DNA of 64,000 nucleotides, taken from contig NC_092803.1 in NCBI RefSeq assembly GCF_040954645.1, forward strand, positions 85,732,417-85,796,416, read 5' to 3'. The notes under the pieces were generated by a model that saw only the letters and a program-made list of their open reading frames with translations, was not told the origin of the DNA and did not search any database. This stretch comes from Diabrotica undecimpunctata. Taxonomy: Eukaryota; Arthropoda; Insecta; Coleoptera; Chrysomelidae. The translations under genes and the position numbers were made by a program. Of this stretch, positions 31,885-42,602 are shown piece by piece; the first letter of the stretch is position 1; each line of letters starts with the position of its first letter.

Positions 31885-32911
31885 TTGATGTTTGTCCGTT
31901 GGTTCTGGCCATTCCTTAATGGAATCGATTTTCCCTTATCCACGGCCACTTCTTTACTGACTATATGACCCAGATAATTGACTTTATCTTGAAATAGCTG
32001 GCACTTCTTGGGGTTTAACATCAATTGGGCAGCTTTAAGTCGATTAAAAACGTTTTCTAAATTCTTCAGATGATCTTCAAATGTCTCCCCCAAGACGATT
32101 ATGTAATCTAGATAAACTAGGCATGTTTTCCAAGATAACCCTCTCAACACATTTTCCATAAGCCTCTCAAATGTTGCAGGAGCATTACAGAGTCCAAATG
32201 GCATAACGTTGAATTGCCACAATCCAGATCCTGTGGTGAAGGCTGTCTTCTCTTTATCTACTGGGTCCATTTCTACCTGCCAGTATCAAGACTTCAAATC
32301 CAAAGTAGAAAACAATTTACTTCCAGCCAATGTGTCCAATGTGTCGTCGATCGAGGCAGAGGATAACTATCTTTATTGGTAACGTTGTTCAGCAAACGGT
32401 AATCCACACAGAACCTCGTCGTTTCCTCTTTCTTAACCAGGACCACCGGAGAGACGCATGGGCTCGTAGAAGGTTCTATCACCCCGTCTTTCTTCATTTC
32501 CTGAACAATCGTTTCAGCTTCCTCTCTTTTCGTCTGTGGTAATCGTCGAGCTGTTTGACGAATTAGCTTAGCATTACCACTATCAATTTTATGCTTAACA
32601 ACGGTAGTTCTTCCCGTCTTTCCTCCTTTCGGTACGAAAATATCACGATACTGCCGAAGAAATTCCCTTAATTTTCTTTTCTCCTTCTGATTTAGAGACT
32701 GTCCAGCAACTGCAACCATTTGGTCGAATTTTTCGTTGGAATTATCGGATGTTGTCGTCTGACGGATTATGGATGTCACAAGTACACAAGTTCCTACTTT
32801 TGTCTCTTTCTTGATGGTCACTGGGTAGTCATTGACATTGATAAGTCTCACAGGTATTTCTTTAGCCGAAGTCACCAATTCCTTTCCAATTATGATTTTT
32901 CGGCCATCCAA
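31881..32911 (-). pseudogene. Gypsy B reverse transcriptase, catalytic Asp lost
   Basis: Two frames (32911-32294 and 32270-31881). [20 protein letters not shown] marks palm A, FNVMPFGLCNAPATFERLM the next block, and the catalytic box reads VYLDYIIV instead of YLDD: the second aspartate is a tyrosine. With the frame break this RT is dead. Upstream residues ([16 protein letters not shown], 33000-32950) are the region just after the protease. Confidence 0.85.
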
Positions 32912-33012
32912 GGCTCCGTTATAACAGGTGTCCCTTCGTCCACAATTTCCTGTAACCGCGCTATTATGATCGTTTCACTGCTCGCAGGTACGACTGTATC
33001 TTCTTTAACGGT

Positions 33013-33420
33013 TTAACTTGTCTCTACCGTAATTGGATTGTTTCCTCTCTCTGCTGCCCCTGTTTCCTCCATCTTTCTTTTCATCTCTTTCCATATCTTT
33101 TCTTCGAAGGCCAACATATCGGCAGCAACTTGGTTTTTTAACGAGGACATTCTATCGTCGAGGGCAGACATCTCAGAAGTGACTTTGGAGATTTCCAAAG
33201 AGGTGTTAGCAGAAACTTTGCTTTCTAGAGAAGAAATCTCGTTAGAAACTTTGTCTTCTAAAGAAGCGATGTCGCCGGAGACTTTGTTCTCTAATGATGC
33301 GATGTCACCAGAAACTTTTTTCCACATCACCAGAAACTTTGGCTACATCAGAAGAAACTTTCGAAATATCGCCAGAAACTTTGTTCTCTAGTTTCGAAAT
33401 CGACGAGATGACAGCATCAT
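33013..33420 (-). pseudogene. Gypsy B gag N-terminal coiled coil
   Basis: Repeats of an 11-12 residue unit like KVSGDIASLEN, at least five, which form a coiled coil; the piece at 33340-33420 continues the repeat in another frame. It joins directly to post-protease sequence, so capsid, nucleocapsid and most of the protease are deleted. Confidence 0.65.
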
Positions 33421-33542
33421 GTTTGTCTTCAAATATATAAATAGCCTTTTTCCGGTAGAAGCTAATTCTCTGTTCTCGAGATGTCTTCTTAAATTCGTAA
33501 CTGTGAGCTCATAACTCATAGACATTTTCACTATTTATTTAA

Positions 33543-33564
33543 AAGTTCCACTTTTGACACCAAT
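33543..33564 (-). other. Primer-binding site region of Gypsy B, tRNA-Leu type
   Basis: Two bases after the 5' LTR the minus strand reads TGGTGTCAAAAGTGGAAC, close to the complement of an insect tRNA-Leu 3' end (TGGTGTCAGAAGTGGGA). From memory, not searched. Confidence 0.55.
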
Positions 33565-34042
33565 TGAACTGATTTTATTTATCTAATTTATTAACTTTAT
33601 TTATTATAAAAATGTTCTAACACTTAGTTTATTAAAATATTGTTCTGAAGCTATTTTCTTGTGGCATTTTAAATTAATTACTATTTAACTGGGAATAAGC
33701 CACAATTAAAGGTTAAAATACGTTTATTGACGTTTCAATTTCCACTTCGGAAATCGTTCTCAAAATACAAACAAAATACAAAATGTTTGTATTTTGAGAA
33801 CGATTTCCGAAGTGGAAATTGAAACGTCAATAAACGTATTTTAACCTTTAATTGTGGCTTATTCCCAGTTAAATAGTAATTAGTTTATTAAAGTCTTTAT
33901 TTGTACAATATTACACTAATTTATTTCACACTATAATTATAAAATTTATTTACATACTTATACATTCTCGACAATACGCGCGTTACATTTCAAAACTCGA
34001 CTCGATGTTATTATTCCGACTGCTCACACAATGAGAATTCCG

Positions 34043-34082
<40 letters not shown>

Positions 34083-34242
34083 AACAGCCGTTAGTCTGGA
34101 ATCCTCTCGACTGGGTGTTGACCCTTCTCGAATGGAAGGGAACGCCTCACAGGTTTCTAGCGGGTCGGAGAATATACTAGAAAACACAAGTTAGAATAAC
34201 AAAATGTTTACAGGCCAAACATGAGTCATATTTATCGTAAAA
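33565..34242 (-). repeat. 5' LTR of Gypsy B, with insertion
   Basis: 678 bp because it contains a 243-bp palindromic insert (33637-33879) with 13-bp duplication and a longer (TA)n tract (about 34044-34080). Confidence 0.88.
33637..33879. mobile_element. Palindromic insert with 13-bp target duplication
   Basis: TTAGTTTATTAAA occurs at 33624-33636 and again at 33880-33892; the other LTR has it once, so the insert is certain. The insert is an inverted dimer: CTCAAAATACAAACA pairs with TGTTTGTATTTTGAG across a 10-bp spacer and the arms extend out to GGGAATAAGCCACAATTAA on the left and its complement on the right. The left arm is about 50 bp longer. A 13-bp duplication fits target-primed reverse transcription rather than a cut-and-paste MITE. 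The minus-direction arm shows CCGAAGT...GAAACGTC, again hammerhead-like but degenerate. Confidence 0.85.
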
Positions 34243-35324
34243 ATTCTATAAAGTTCGAAGTTGTATCGTCCTTTCCACACTCCATTATCATTCACTGCTT
34301 CATAAATTCGCCTTAGTAGTTTTCTTTCGAAACATCCTAATATGTTTTCACTATTTTTTGTTAGAGTCCAGTCTCTGAACCATATGTTAGGACTGGGCGT
34401 ATTATTGTTTTGTAGGATTTTATTTTTGTATTTCTCGATATAATTATGGATTTAAGGAGGAGATTGAGCTCAAAATAGCATCTGTTGGCCATGCAAATTC
34501 TGCTGTTTCTCTCTACGGTATTATTATATTATTTTCAGTGTTAAGGAGTGCTTCCAGGTATACAAATTCGTTCACTGCTTCGATGACGTCGTTTTCTATA
34601 ACAGGTGGTCGTAGTATTTGTGGTTGCGTGGTTATTTTCATATACTTTGTTTTGTTGGTGTTTATTATTAAACCCATTTTTGTAACTGATTCTTTTGATG
34701 CTACATACGCCTCTCGTATAGCGTTTTCTGTTCTCCCAACAATATTGGTATCATCAGCATAGACCAGGATTTGCACTGATTTATTATATATTCAACCCGT
34801 GGTTGTGATTTGTGACATACGTATTACTTTTTCAGAGTCAGATTTAACAGTATGCAGGAGAGAGGGTCTCCCTGGCGCAGCCCGTTATTTGTGTTAAAAG
34901 GTTCAGACAGTTCCCCCTGAATTCGTACTCTACATTTAACTTTTTCAAGAGTTAGTTTTGTTAAATTTACCAAATGATTTGGTATCCCTAGCCCTTTAAT
35001 CGCTTTGAACATTTCTCTTCTATTCACAGAGTCGTAGGCTGCTTTGTAGTCTATAAATATGTGATAAGTATCAATGCCATATTCCAGTGTTTTTTCCAAA
35101 ATTTGTTTCAGAGTTGCAATCTGATTAATTATCGATTTACCACCTCTGAAACCAGCCTGGTATTTTCCTACTATCAGTTCTGCATATGGTGACATACGAT
35201 GACATAGTACCGTGGAAAATATTTTATATGTTGCATTTAAAAGCGTAATCCCTCTGTGGTTAGAGCATTCAAAGATATCTCCTTTTTTGTGTATGGTGCA
35301 AAGTATTCCAATCATTCCAATCAC
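34243..35324 (-). pseudogene. RTE reverse transcriptase, upstream half
   Basis: 35324-34824 carries GITLLNATYKIFSTVL, YQAGFRGGKS, HIFIDYKAAYDSVNR (palm A) and NNGLRQGDPLSC; 34776-34513 carries QILVYADDTNIVGRT (catalytic YADD) and the thumb; 34320-34243 gives the lead up to the Gypsy B junction. Frames differ between the pieces. Catalytic residues are present but the ORF is broken. Confidence 0.85.
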
Positions 35325-35888
35325 CTTCTTTATATAGTTCAGCTGGGAGATTATCTATTCCGGGTGATTTGTTTCCGCCTAGTTTTTAACTGCATCTTTT
35401 TTTATCGTTGGTGGTTCCTCTTCCCTCTCGTCTGCTCCCCTTACCTCATCTCTTTCATATGTTCTTCCTCTATATTAAGTACCTGGTTAAAGTATTCCAC
35501 CAATCTATTCAATGCATATTTTCTTGTTGTTAATAGGTCGCCATTCTGACTTCTGCATTGTCTTGTGCTTACCTTGAATTCTTTTTATGTTGATGTTAAC
35601 TTTCTTATAGAATGCTTTGAATTCTTTTTCTCTGTTTAGGTTTTCTATATATTTAAGTTAATCATTTAGGTGGTTTCGCTTTTTTCTTTTGTGTATCCTT
35701 TTTTCTTCTCTTCTCTTTGTCTGGTAATTTTCTACAGTTGTTCTAGATCGTCGGGTAAGCATCTTTCTGTAGGCTTATTTTTTTTTCTTTTGTTACATTC
35801 TTGCATTCATCGTCAAACCAATGATATCTACGGTCACAAACTTCTGTTCCTATTTCCTCTTTCGCTGCTGCTTCAATGTCTTCCTTTA
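35325..35888 (-). pseudogene. Decayed RTE linker between endonuclease and RT
   Basis: Coding character of the RTE linker is visible only in fragments; no continuous frame. Confidence 0.5.
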
Positions 35889-36880
35889 TTATGGTCCAGT
35901 AGATAGTATATCTGTCTGGCAGTCTTCATTTACATTTTGATTCCTTAGCCTGTTGGTGATGTTTTCCGAGTACCGTTCTGCAATTATCGCATCTCTCAGC
36001 TTTTGCACATTCCATTTTTTTGTATCCATTTTATTTTCTTTACTAGTATTTGAAATTCTAGCCCTCAATGTTGAGATCACTAGGCAATGATCTGAGTCGA
36101 TGTTTGCGCCTCTATAACTTCTGCAGTTTATTACCTCTGTTTCATGCCTTGAATCTATTAAGATGTGATCAATCTGACTCGTTGTTCTTCCATCAGGAGA
36201 GGTCCAGGTTACCTTGTGTATGTTCTTGTGTTCAAAATATGTACTAGTGACTGTCACATTGAGTGCTGCTGCTAAGTTTATCAGTCGTAATCCATTATCG
36301 CTACTGATGTTTTGTATGCTATGCTTTCCTATCGTGGGCATGAAGACTCGCTCTCGTCCTATTCTTGCATTCATGCCACCTAATAAAATCTTAATTTCAT
36401 TTCTCGGACATCTCCTGTAGGCTTGCTCTAGGTCTTTGAAGAACTGTTCTTTTATTTCCTCTGGTTTGTCCTCAGGTGGGCCATGTGTATTGATCAAACT
36501 GTAATTAAAGAATTTTCTTTTTAAGCGCAAATAACACATTCTTTGACAGGCTTTAAAGTCAATAATAAGGCCTTTTGTTCTTCGGTTTACAATAAATCCC
36601 ACCCCATCTATGTGTTGGTTTTCATTGCAGCTGTAATATATGGAATGGGTTCTCTTGTAAAGAGTGCCGGTTCCCGTCCACCGCATTTCCTACAAACATC
36701 TACTTTGTACGTGTTCACTATGTCTAGTAAAGATGTGAGTGCTCCAGTTCGGTACAGGGTTCGGGTATTTCATGTTCCTAATCTTAATTCCATTTTTCGT
36801 TTGCAGATTTGTCGTCGTGAGTTCCGTCCAGCTAATAGTTCCTGAGGTTCCGTAACATGTTTTTTTACAGGAAGAGGTTG
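35889..36880 (-). pseudogene. RTE apurinic endonuclease
   Basis: EMRWTGTG, SLINTHGPPEDKPEE, KILLGGMNARIGRE (GDFNA-type motif with D changed to G), VTWTSPDGRTTSQIDHILID and YRGANIDSDHCLVISTL (final DH) follow the EN order. The start of EN (RLGT.NTRTLYRTGAL) lies upstream in another frame to about 36870. The changed GGMN motif and the frameshift would inactivate it. Confidence 0.8.
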
Positions 36881-37343
36881 TCAGCCTCTAGCCCAACCCC
36901 CAACCTGGAGGGCAAAAGACTCTTTTTTTAGGGTGGCAATACCTTAGTCTGTTTTGGTTCGCGGTTGATATCTTTATTTTCCAACTACCCACCGGTCCTA
37001 TGACCGGTTAGGACTTTATAAGAGTTTTATAAAGTCTGTTTTATAAGAAATCATAAGAAATGGCGGGAAAAAATATGCGACGAATACAGATTAATTAGTC
37101 TGGTAAGCCACACATTGAAAAAATTTTTTCTTCGTATTATTCATTGCAAAATAGACCTATAGTAAAATTCATTAAGCATGCAGGGAAATGTAAACATTAC
37201 CACGTGTAGTCTTCCAACAGAGCCGCATTTAGGATTATCTTTTTGTTTTAGTCAGAATATATATTATTTTATAAAATACGAAATTTATATTTTAATTTTG
37301 CAAAAGTGCTCGACAAAGAACCTGATTGTTTTAGTTGATATCC
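36881..37343. other. RTE 5' leader, then unassigned DNA
   Basis: 36880-36990 on the minus strand has the GGTTGGGGGTTGGGCTAGAG stretch that I know from insect RTE 5' leaders. 37000-37343 has nothing recognisable; it may be the 5' part of the BEL element, but no LTR was found. Confidence 0.45.
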
Positions 37344-38790
37344 GATGTTTAAATTCAAATAGGGTTGAAGAAAATGTTCGGGAATTATTTTTGGAACAAT
37401 TTTATAAAATAAAACTATTTAGTCCGGAATTATTTGAGCCACAATTTGAAACTCCAGAACTGTTTAGATCGGTAGTAGTTCTACAATCTAATATTCGCTT
37501 GCCTAAAATAGAGCTGCCTAAATTTAAGGGGGATTTTAAGGAGTTTAGTTCATTTTTAGACATATAATTCGGTTGTACATAATAACGCAGGCCTAGCAGA
37601 CGTAGAAAAGTTTAAGTATTTGAAAGGATGTTTAGAAGGGACTCCACTCAGTTTGATTCGTAATTTGTCAATAAATAGCGATAATTATCAAATTGCTTAC
37701 GATCTAATTGTTAAACGGTACACAAATGTTCGTCGTTGTGCGACCGCGCATTGGGATGCGATCATGGGCGTACAGAAAATATCGGTAGTTAATTCGAAAA
37801 ATCTGGCTAAATTAGTAGACACGTTTTTAGAAAATTTAGCCGCATTGAAAAAATTAGGTCTTCCGGCAGAACATTTGGACTTTATTATGTTTAATTTACT
37901 TTTGTCGAAACTAGACGCGGATTCAGTAAAGTTATTTGAGTTAGAAAATAAATCGAATCGAGTTTATTGAAACTCAGTACATTGCTTACGATAATTTGAA
38001 TAGTAGCGTAAGTGAATCTAAGAAATCGTCGCGGGCCCCAACTTATACGGAGCCAAAGTGTAATTATAAACATTCTAATGAGTCAAGGCATAATCGTAGT
38101 TCATCCTTTGTTACAAATTCGTCGTCAATATGTTGTGATTTATGTAAACAAAGTCATTTGCTACACCAGTGCTCGTTGTTTTTGAAAAAATCTCCAAAAG
38201 AAAGATACCAATTTTGTAAAGAATCTTCCTCGTGTTTTAGGTGTCTTAATCAGGCTAATCATTCTGTCAAGTCGTGTCCAAAGGCCTTTAAATGTAGTAA
38301 ATGTAATAGTCACCTTCATAATAGTTTGTTGCACTTTGATAGAAATCGTTCCAATAGTCAGTCGTCCACAGAAAATACTAATAATCCAGGGGCATCGGGA
38401 GTCGAACAAAATACGCCTGAAATATCACAGTGTGCTGCTAGTTTTGTAGGGAAGAAAAACGAGACAAAAAATGAAATCTTGCTCGGTACCGTTTTAGTTC
38501 ACGCGATTGATAGTAAGGGGTGTAAACAGCCCTTGAGATGTCTTCTAGATTCAGGTTCAATGAGTTCGTTCAGTAGTCGCAAAGCTGCCAGTAGACTAGG
38601 CTGGCCTAAAACTCCTTGTTCATTTGAAGTTAACGGACTCAATTCGATGCAAACGAAACTGAATCAAGGTCAAATAAGTTTTTCTATCCAACCTCGTCAT
38701 CAGGAGTCACCAGTGTTTCATTTGGAGGCTATTATTACAGATCGGCTTTGCTCGGATTTGCCGAGCACCAAAATTGACATATCGACGTGA
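37344..38790 (+). pseudogene. BEL gag and protease
   Basis: LPKIELPKFKGDFKEFSSF and the FKYLKGCLEG...LIRNL region are the capsid-like start of BEL/Pao gag. After a frame break, 37996-38790 has three Cys/His clusters (CCDLCKQSHLLHQC, CFRCLNQANHSVKSC, CSKCNSHLH) and the aspartic protease CLLDSGSMSSF. Confidence 0.85.
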
Positions 38791-38805
38791 AATTATATTA
38801 AAAAT

Positions 38806-40420
38806 TTGAAGTTAGCCGATCCCGAATTTAACTGTAGTCAATCTATTGATTTGATAATTGGTTGTAGCATATTTTCGAAGGTGTTGTTAGAACGTAAAAT
38901 TGAAGGCAAAGCGGGACAACCTAATGCCCTAAATACCGTTTTTGGATATATTTTGTTGGACCTACTAGCACACCTAACCTTTCGTCGACTTCGCTTGTTT
39001 GTCTTTCAAATATTGAAGACCCGCTAGATTCTTCGTTATCGAAATTTTGGGAACTGGAAAACATACCGGAAAAGCCAGTTTCAGAATCAGAAGACGCTCT
39101 GTGCGAGAACATTTTCACGCTCTGTCTCTGGTAAATATGTTGTGTATTTGCCTTTTCGTGAATCGCTGCCTTGTTTGCAAGATAGCTATGATATTGCTTT
39201 AAATAGACTGCTATCATTAGAACGGCGCTTATCTCGTCAACCAAGTTTGAAAAAAGAATATTCCTTTCATATGCAGGAGTATCTTTATTTAGGTCATATG
39301 CAGTTAGTCCCTAATCATCATCATCATAAGTGGCTCGACAATCCGTTGTGGATCTTGGCCTGCTCACAAAGAAGTCGCCACTCCTGTCGATTCCTGGCAA
39401 CTTCCCTCCATCTTCTAACCCCTAGAATCTGTAGGTCTTCTTCCACATCATCAATCCATCTCATTCGTGGTCGTCCTCTGCTTCTTGTGCCCTCTGGTTG
39501 TGAAAATGTTAATCTCTTCGTGTATTCGTGATCTGACATCCTAGCAATGTGTCCAGCCCATCCCAGTTAGTCCCTAATGCCGAAAAGAAAAGGGGAAAGT
39601 ATTATATTCCACATCATTGCGTTGTGAAACCAGATAGTGTTTCAAATAAAATTCGAGTTGTGTATAATGCGTCTCAGAAAAGTCCCAGTCTTGGCAAATC
39701 TTTGAACGACTATTTACTGGTCGGTCCTAAGTTACAACAGAACATAGTCTCGCTTTTATTGAATTTTAGACTTAATCGTTTTGCGCTGTGTGCGGACATT
39801 CGTCAGATGTATCGTAATATTTTAGTCGCTCCTGAACACACGGATTACCAACGAGTGTTATGGAGATTTTCTAGCCTTGAGGAGATTCAGGAATATCGTT
39901 TATTAACCGTTACTTTTGGAATAGTATCTTCGCCGTATCTCGCTTTAAGAACTCTCCAACAATGAGTATTAGACGAAGGCTCTCGTTTTCCTAAAGCCGT
40001 CTCGCTTATTCGTCATGCTTCGTATATTGATGATTTTGTTTTTGGTGCTTCGACTCTCGAAGAAGCACAAACTTGAGTTGATGAATTAGTCGCTTTGTTA
40101 AAGTTAGGAGGTTTTGAATTACGGAAATGGTGTTCGAATGAACCCAAATTGTTGTCGTAATTTGAATCCCATATTAATCCTCACTCCATTAATTTTGATC
40201 CAGAAGCAAATGGTCCTTCATTAAAAATCCTTGGTTTGAAGTGGATTGCACAGTCCGACGTCTTTCAATTTTCAGTCAAATTGCAAGACGTCCCTTGTAC
40301 CAAAAGATCGTTTTTATCCGTATTAGCTCGAATTTATTATCCTTGTGGTTACTTAACACCTATTACCTTTTTCATTAAACATTTAATCCAACAACTTTGG
40401 GCAACCGTACTTAAATAGGA
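38806..40420 (+). pseudogene. BEL reverse transcriptase, interrupted
   Basis: IDLIIGCSIFSKVLLE ends the protease region. RT blocks IRVVYNASQKSP, CADIRQMYRNILV and SYIDDFVFGASTLEE (catalytic YIDD near 40025) are recognisable, with the 248-bp RTE insert upstream and in-frame stops after LRTLQQ and AQT. Confidence 0.85.
39316..39563 (-). mobile_element. 5'-truncated RTE insertion inside BEL
   Basis: Flanked by a perfect 15-bp duplication CAGTTAGTCCCTAAT (39301-39315 and 39564-39578). On the minus strand it codes the RTE C-terminus (RGRPRMRWIDDVEEDLQ, EQAKIHNGLS) and ends in (ATG)n at the left. A textbook truncated target-primed insertion; same family type as the C-terminus at 22564-22839. Confidence 0.92.
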
Positions 40421-40433
40421 TGATTGCCCTCCT

Positions 40434-41150
40434 TTGGAAATAATTCCTGTATGGGAGCAATATAAGAGCGAACTATCTCTTATTTCACAGTTCAAAATTC
40501 CTCGTTTTTTGAATATTTCCTCATGTCCCATGTTAGAGCTTCATGGATTTGCCGATGCTAGTGAAAAGGGATATGCTTGTGTCATTTATATTTGTAGTAT
40601 TGATACTCGTAACCTAGTTCGAGTTAATTTACTGTGTGCCAAATCGAAAGTAGCTCCTATAAAACAGATTACTATACCTCGATTAGAATTGTTATCTGCT
40701 GTTCATTTGGTAAAACTTATGTCGTTTGTGTTAGAGTTGTGGAAGCATATAATATTTCAAAATGTGTATGCTTGGTTAGATTCTCAAATCGTATTGCACT
40801 GGATTAAAAGTTACCCCTCGAGATTCAAAACTTTCGTCGCAAATCGCATTTCGTATATCCAGTCCCATAGTCAAAATTATTCTTGGCATTATATTGAATC
40901 TCGAAATAATGCAGCCGATGCGCCTTCGCGAGGCCTGCTACCGGCCGCTTTCCTATCAAAATTAGACTGGTTAACAGGTCCTTCGTTTTTGTATAATATT
41001 TCATTAATTTTTCCAGAGGTTCCTCGCTCATTGCAGGAAAAATCCTCTTTGGAAGAGATAAAGAAAGCTTTAGTATTTGTTTCCACTCGTGAGGAACATT
41101 TTTTGTCTTGTTTGCTGAAAAATAAATCGTCTTTTACCTCGATACAATGA
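40434..41150 (+). pseudogene. BEL RNase H region
   Basis: LELHGFADASEKGYACVIY, TIPRLELLSAVHLVKL and NVYAWLDSQIVLHWI carry the RNase H acidic residues in BEL order; the tail reads YIESRNNAADAPSRG. Open for 238 codons, then a stop before the integrase part. Confidence 0.85.
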
Positions 41151-41153
41151 ATT

Positions 41154-42275
41154 TTGGCTTTTATGTTGCGATTTGCGTACAACTCTCGTTATAAAAGGTC
41201 GAAACGGTCAGAACCCTTGACTTTCGTAGAATTAGAAGACTCGTTGATTATTCTTGTCAGATTTACACAAGAAAAGTATTTTGAAGAACATTTTCAATCA
41301 AACTCTTTTCCAAAACCATTTCGTAAGATGGGAGTATTTTTAGATGATTTGGGTAATTTGCCTAAATTTCGTCTCGGTGCCATTAAACCCTTTTCGATTT
41401 GTGGGATAGATTATGGTGGACCGTTTTCGATAACCATGTCTCGTTACAGAGAAGTTAAAACTCAAAAGGCCTATTTGTGTCTATTTGTATGTTGCGCTAT
41501 AAAGGCTTTACTCCTTGAATTAGCTAGTGATTTGACCGCGGAAGCCCTTTTAGCCGCTTTACAACGTTTTATCGCTCGGAGAGGTCGAGTATCGCAAGTA
41601 TTTTGTGATAATGGCATTAATTTTCATAGATTTCATGCTTATCGACAGCTTAGTAGCTTCATGGAGAGCGCTCTCGATAAAGAAAATATTAAGTTTTCAT
41701 TTGCTCCTCCTGCTGCTCCACATTTTGGCGGTATTTATGAACGCGGAATTCGTTCTGTAAAGGAACATATTGCTCGTATAGTCTGGGCACAAATTTTGAC
41801 CGAAGAATTTTATACCGTTTTAACTTTAATTGAATCCGTCTTAAACTCACACCTTATCACCCCATTAACTAATGATGTTGAAGATCTCAATGCTTTGACC
41901 CCAGGACATTTCCTGACTCTTGAACCCTTGACCTCTTTGTCTGTGCCTGATTTTTCGGCGATATCCTTCAATTTGTCCAGATGGCAGTTGTTACAACGCA
42001 TCCATAGAGATTTTTGGGCTCGATGGCGAAAAGAATATGTGCACAGCTTGCAACAAAAGTTCAAATCGTTAGATTCTGCGTTTGTACCTAAAATCGGTGC
42101 CTTAGTTGTTTTAAAGGAGGATAATTTGACTCCGTGTAAATCGCCTCTCGCGCGTCTTGTTGAATGGCATGAGGGTAGAGACGGCGTAGCTCGAGTGGCT
42201 ACCGTGCGTACGATCACCGGAACCTTAAAACGGCCTCTGGTCCAAATCTGTCCCTTGCCGATAGATGAAGATTAG
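41154..42275 (+). CDS. BEL integrase lacking the HHCC zinc domain
   Basis: 373 open codons. After FRKMGVFLDDLG it goes straight to NLPKFRLGAIKPFSICGIDYGGP (first D), VFCDNGINFH (second D) and HFGGIYERGIRSVKEH (E). The zinc-binding H-H-C-C segment that should lie in between is absent, a deletion of roughly 100 residues. The C-terminus KIGALVVLKEDN...WHEGRDG is the usual BEL tail ending at a TAG. Confidence 0.82.
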   Translation: MAFMLRFAYNSRYKRSKRSEPLTFVELEDSLIILVRFTQEKYFEEHFQSNSFPKPFRKMGVFLDDLGNLPKFRLGAIKPFSICGIDYGGPFSITMSRYREVKTQKAYLCLFVCCAIKALLLELASDLTAEALLAALQRFIARRGRVSQVFCDNGINFHRFHAYRQLSSFMESALDKENIKFSFAPPAAPHFGGIYERGIRSVKEHIARIVWAQILTEEFYTVLTLIESVLNSHLITPLTNDVEDLNALTPGHFLTLEPLTSLSVPDFSAISFNLSRWQLLQRIHRDFWARWRKEYVHSLQQKFKSLDSAFVPKIGALVVLKEDNLTPCKSPLARLVEWHEGRDGVARVATVRTITGTLKRPLVQICPLPIDED

Positions 42276-42436
42276 ATCGTCAACGTTTTTTACTAATTTT
42301 ATTTTGTTCTGCTTTTATCAATATAATATGACCGCGACGAAACCACCATTTTAATTTTAATTTTTTATTTTAGTTTAAGTTTTGAATATTTTTTAACATT
42401 TGTATATTAATGGTTTGTATTAATTATCGTTTTGGT

Positions 42437-42438
<2 letters not shown>
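42276..42438 (+). other. 3' flank of BEL
   Basis: AT-rich; no LTR recognised. Confidence 0.35.

Positions 42439-42500
<62 letters not shown>
42439..42500. repeat. (TA)n microsatellite
   Basis: TA tract about 100 bp beyond the 3' end of the Penelope-like fragment. Confidence 0.95.
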
Positions 42501-42504
<4 letters not shown>

Positions 42505-42602
42505 CCGCGGTTAGTACAATTAAACTTAGAGCTAAGATTAATATTATTATAAAAATTAATATTAAACTCACCAGTCTTCCGGGTTGAACCTCGTCGATAT
42601 CC

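Larger units (their letters stand above)
22840..34242 (-). mobile_element. Ty3/Gypsy LTR retrotransposon B with macrodomain
   Basis: LTRs at 22840-23236 and 33565-34242 (the latter enlarged by an insertion and a TA expansion), target duplication ATTC (22836-22839 and 34243-34246). In sense direction the LTR starts TGTTACGATAAA and ends TCAGTTCA. The PBS next to the 5' LTR resembles tRNA-Leu and a G-rich tract abuts the 3' LTR. Internal order from 5': coiled-coil gag start, a deletion through capsid and most of protease, RT, RNase H, integrase, macrodomain, partial CCCH finger. About 5.5 kb of later insertions sit between 23.5 and 28.9 kb. Confidence 0.88.
22539..36990 (-). mobile_element. RTE-like LINE, split by the Gypsy B insertion
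   Basis: On the minus strand the RTE runs from a 5' leader near 36990-36870 through the endonuclease (36870-35889) and RT (35324-34243), is cut at 34243 by Gypsy B, and resumes at 22839 with the ORF C-terminus, ending in a (CAT)n tail at 22539-22557. The amino acid frame continues exactly across the cut when the ATTC duplication is counted once. Coding parts have several frameshifts. Confidence 0.82.
37344..42275 (+). mobile_element. BEL/Pao retrotransposon, degenerate
   Basis: Gag, protease, RT, RNase H and integrase follow in order on the plus strand, broken by a frameshift (~37560), several in-frame stops (37968, 39963, ~40075, ~40157, 40417, 41148) and an RTE insertion (39316-39563). I found no matching LTR pair at 37.0-37.3 and 42.3-42.5 kb, so the ends may be lost. 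Most breaks are single nonsense changes in an otherwise open frame, which suggests moderate age. Confidence 0.85.
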
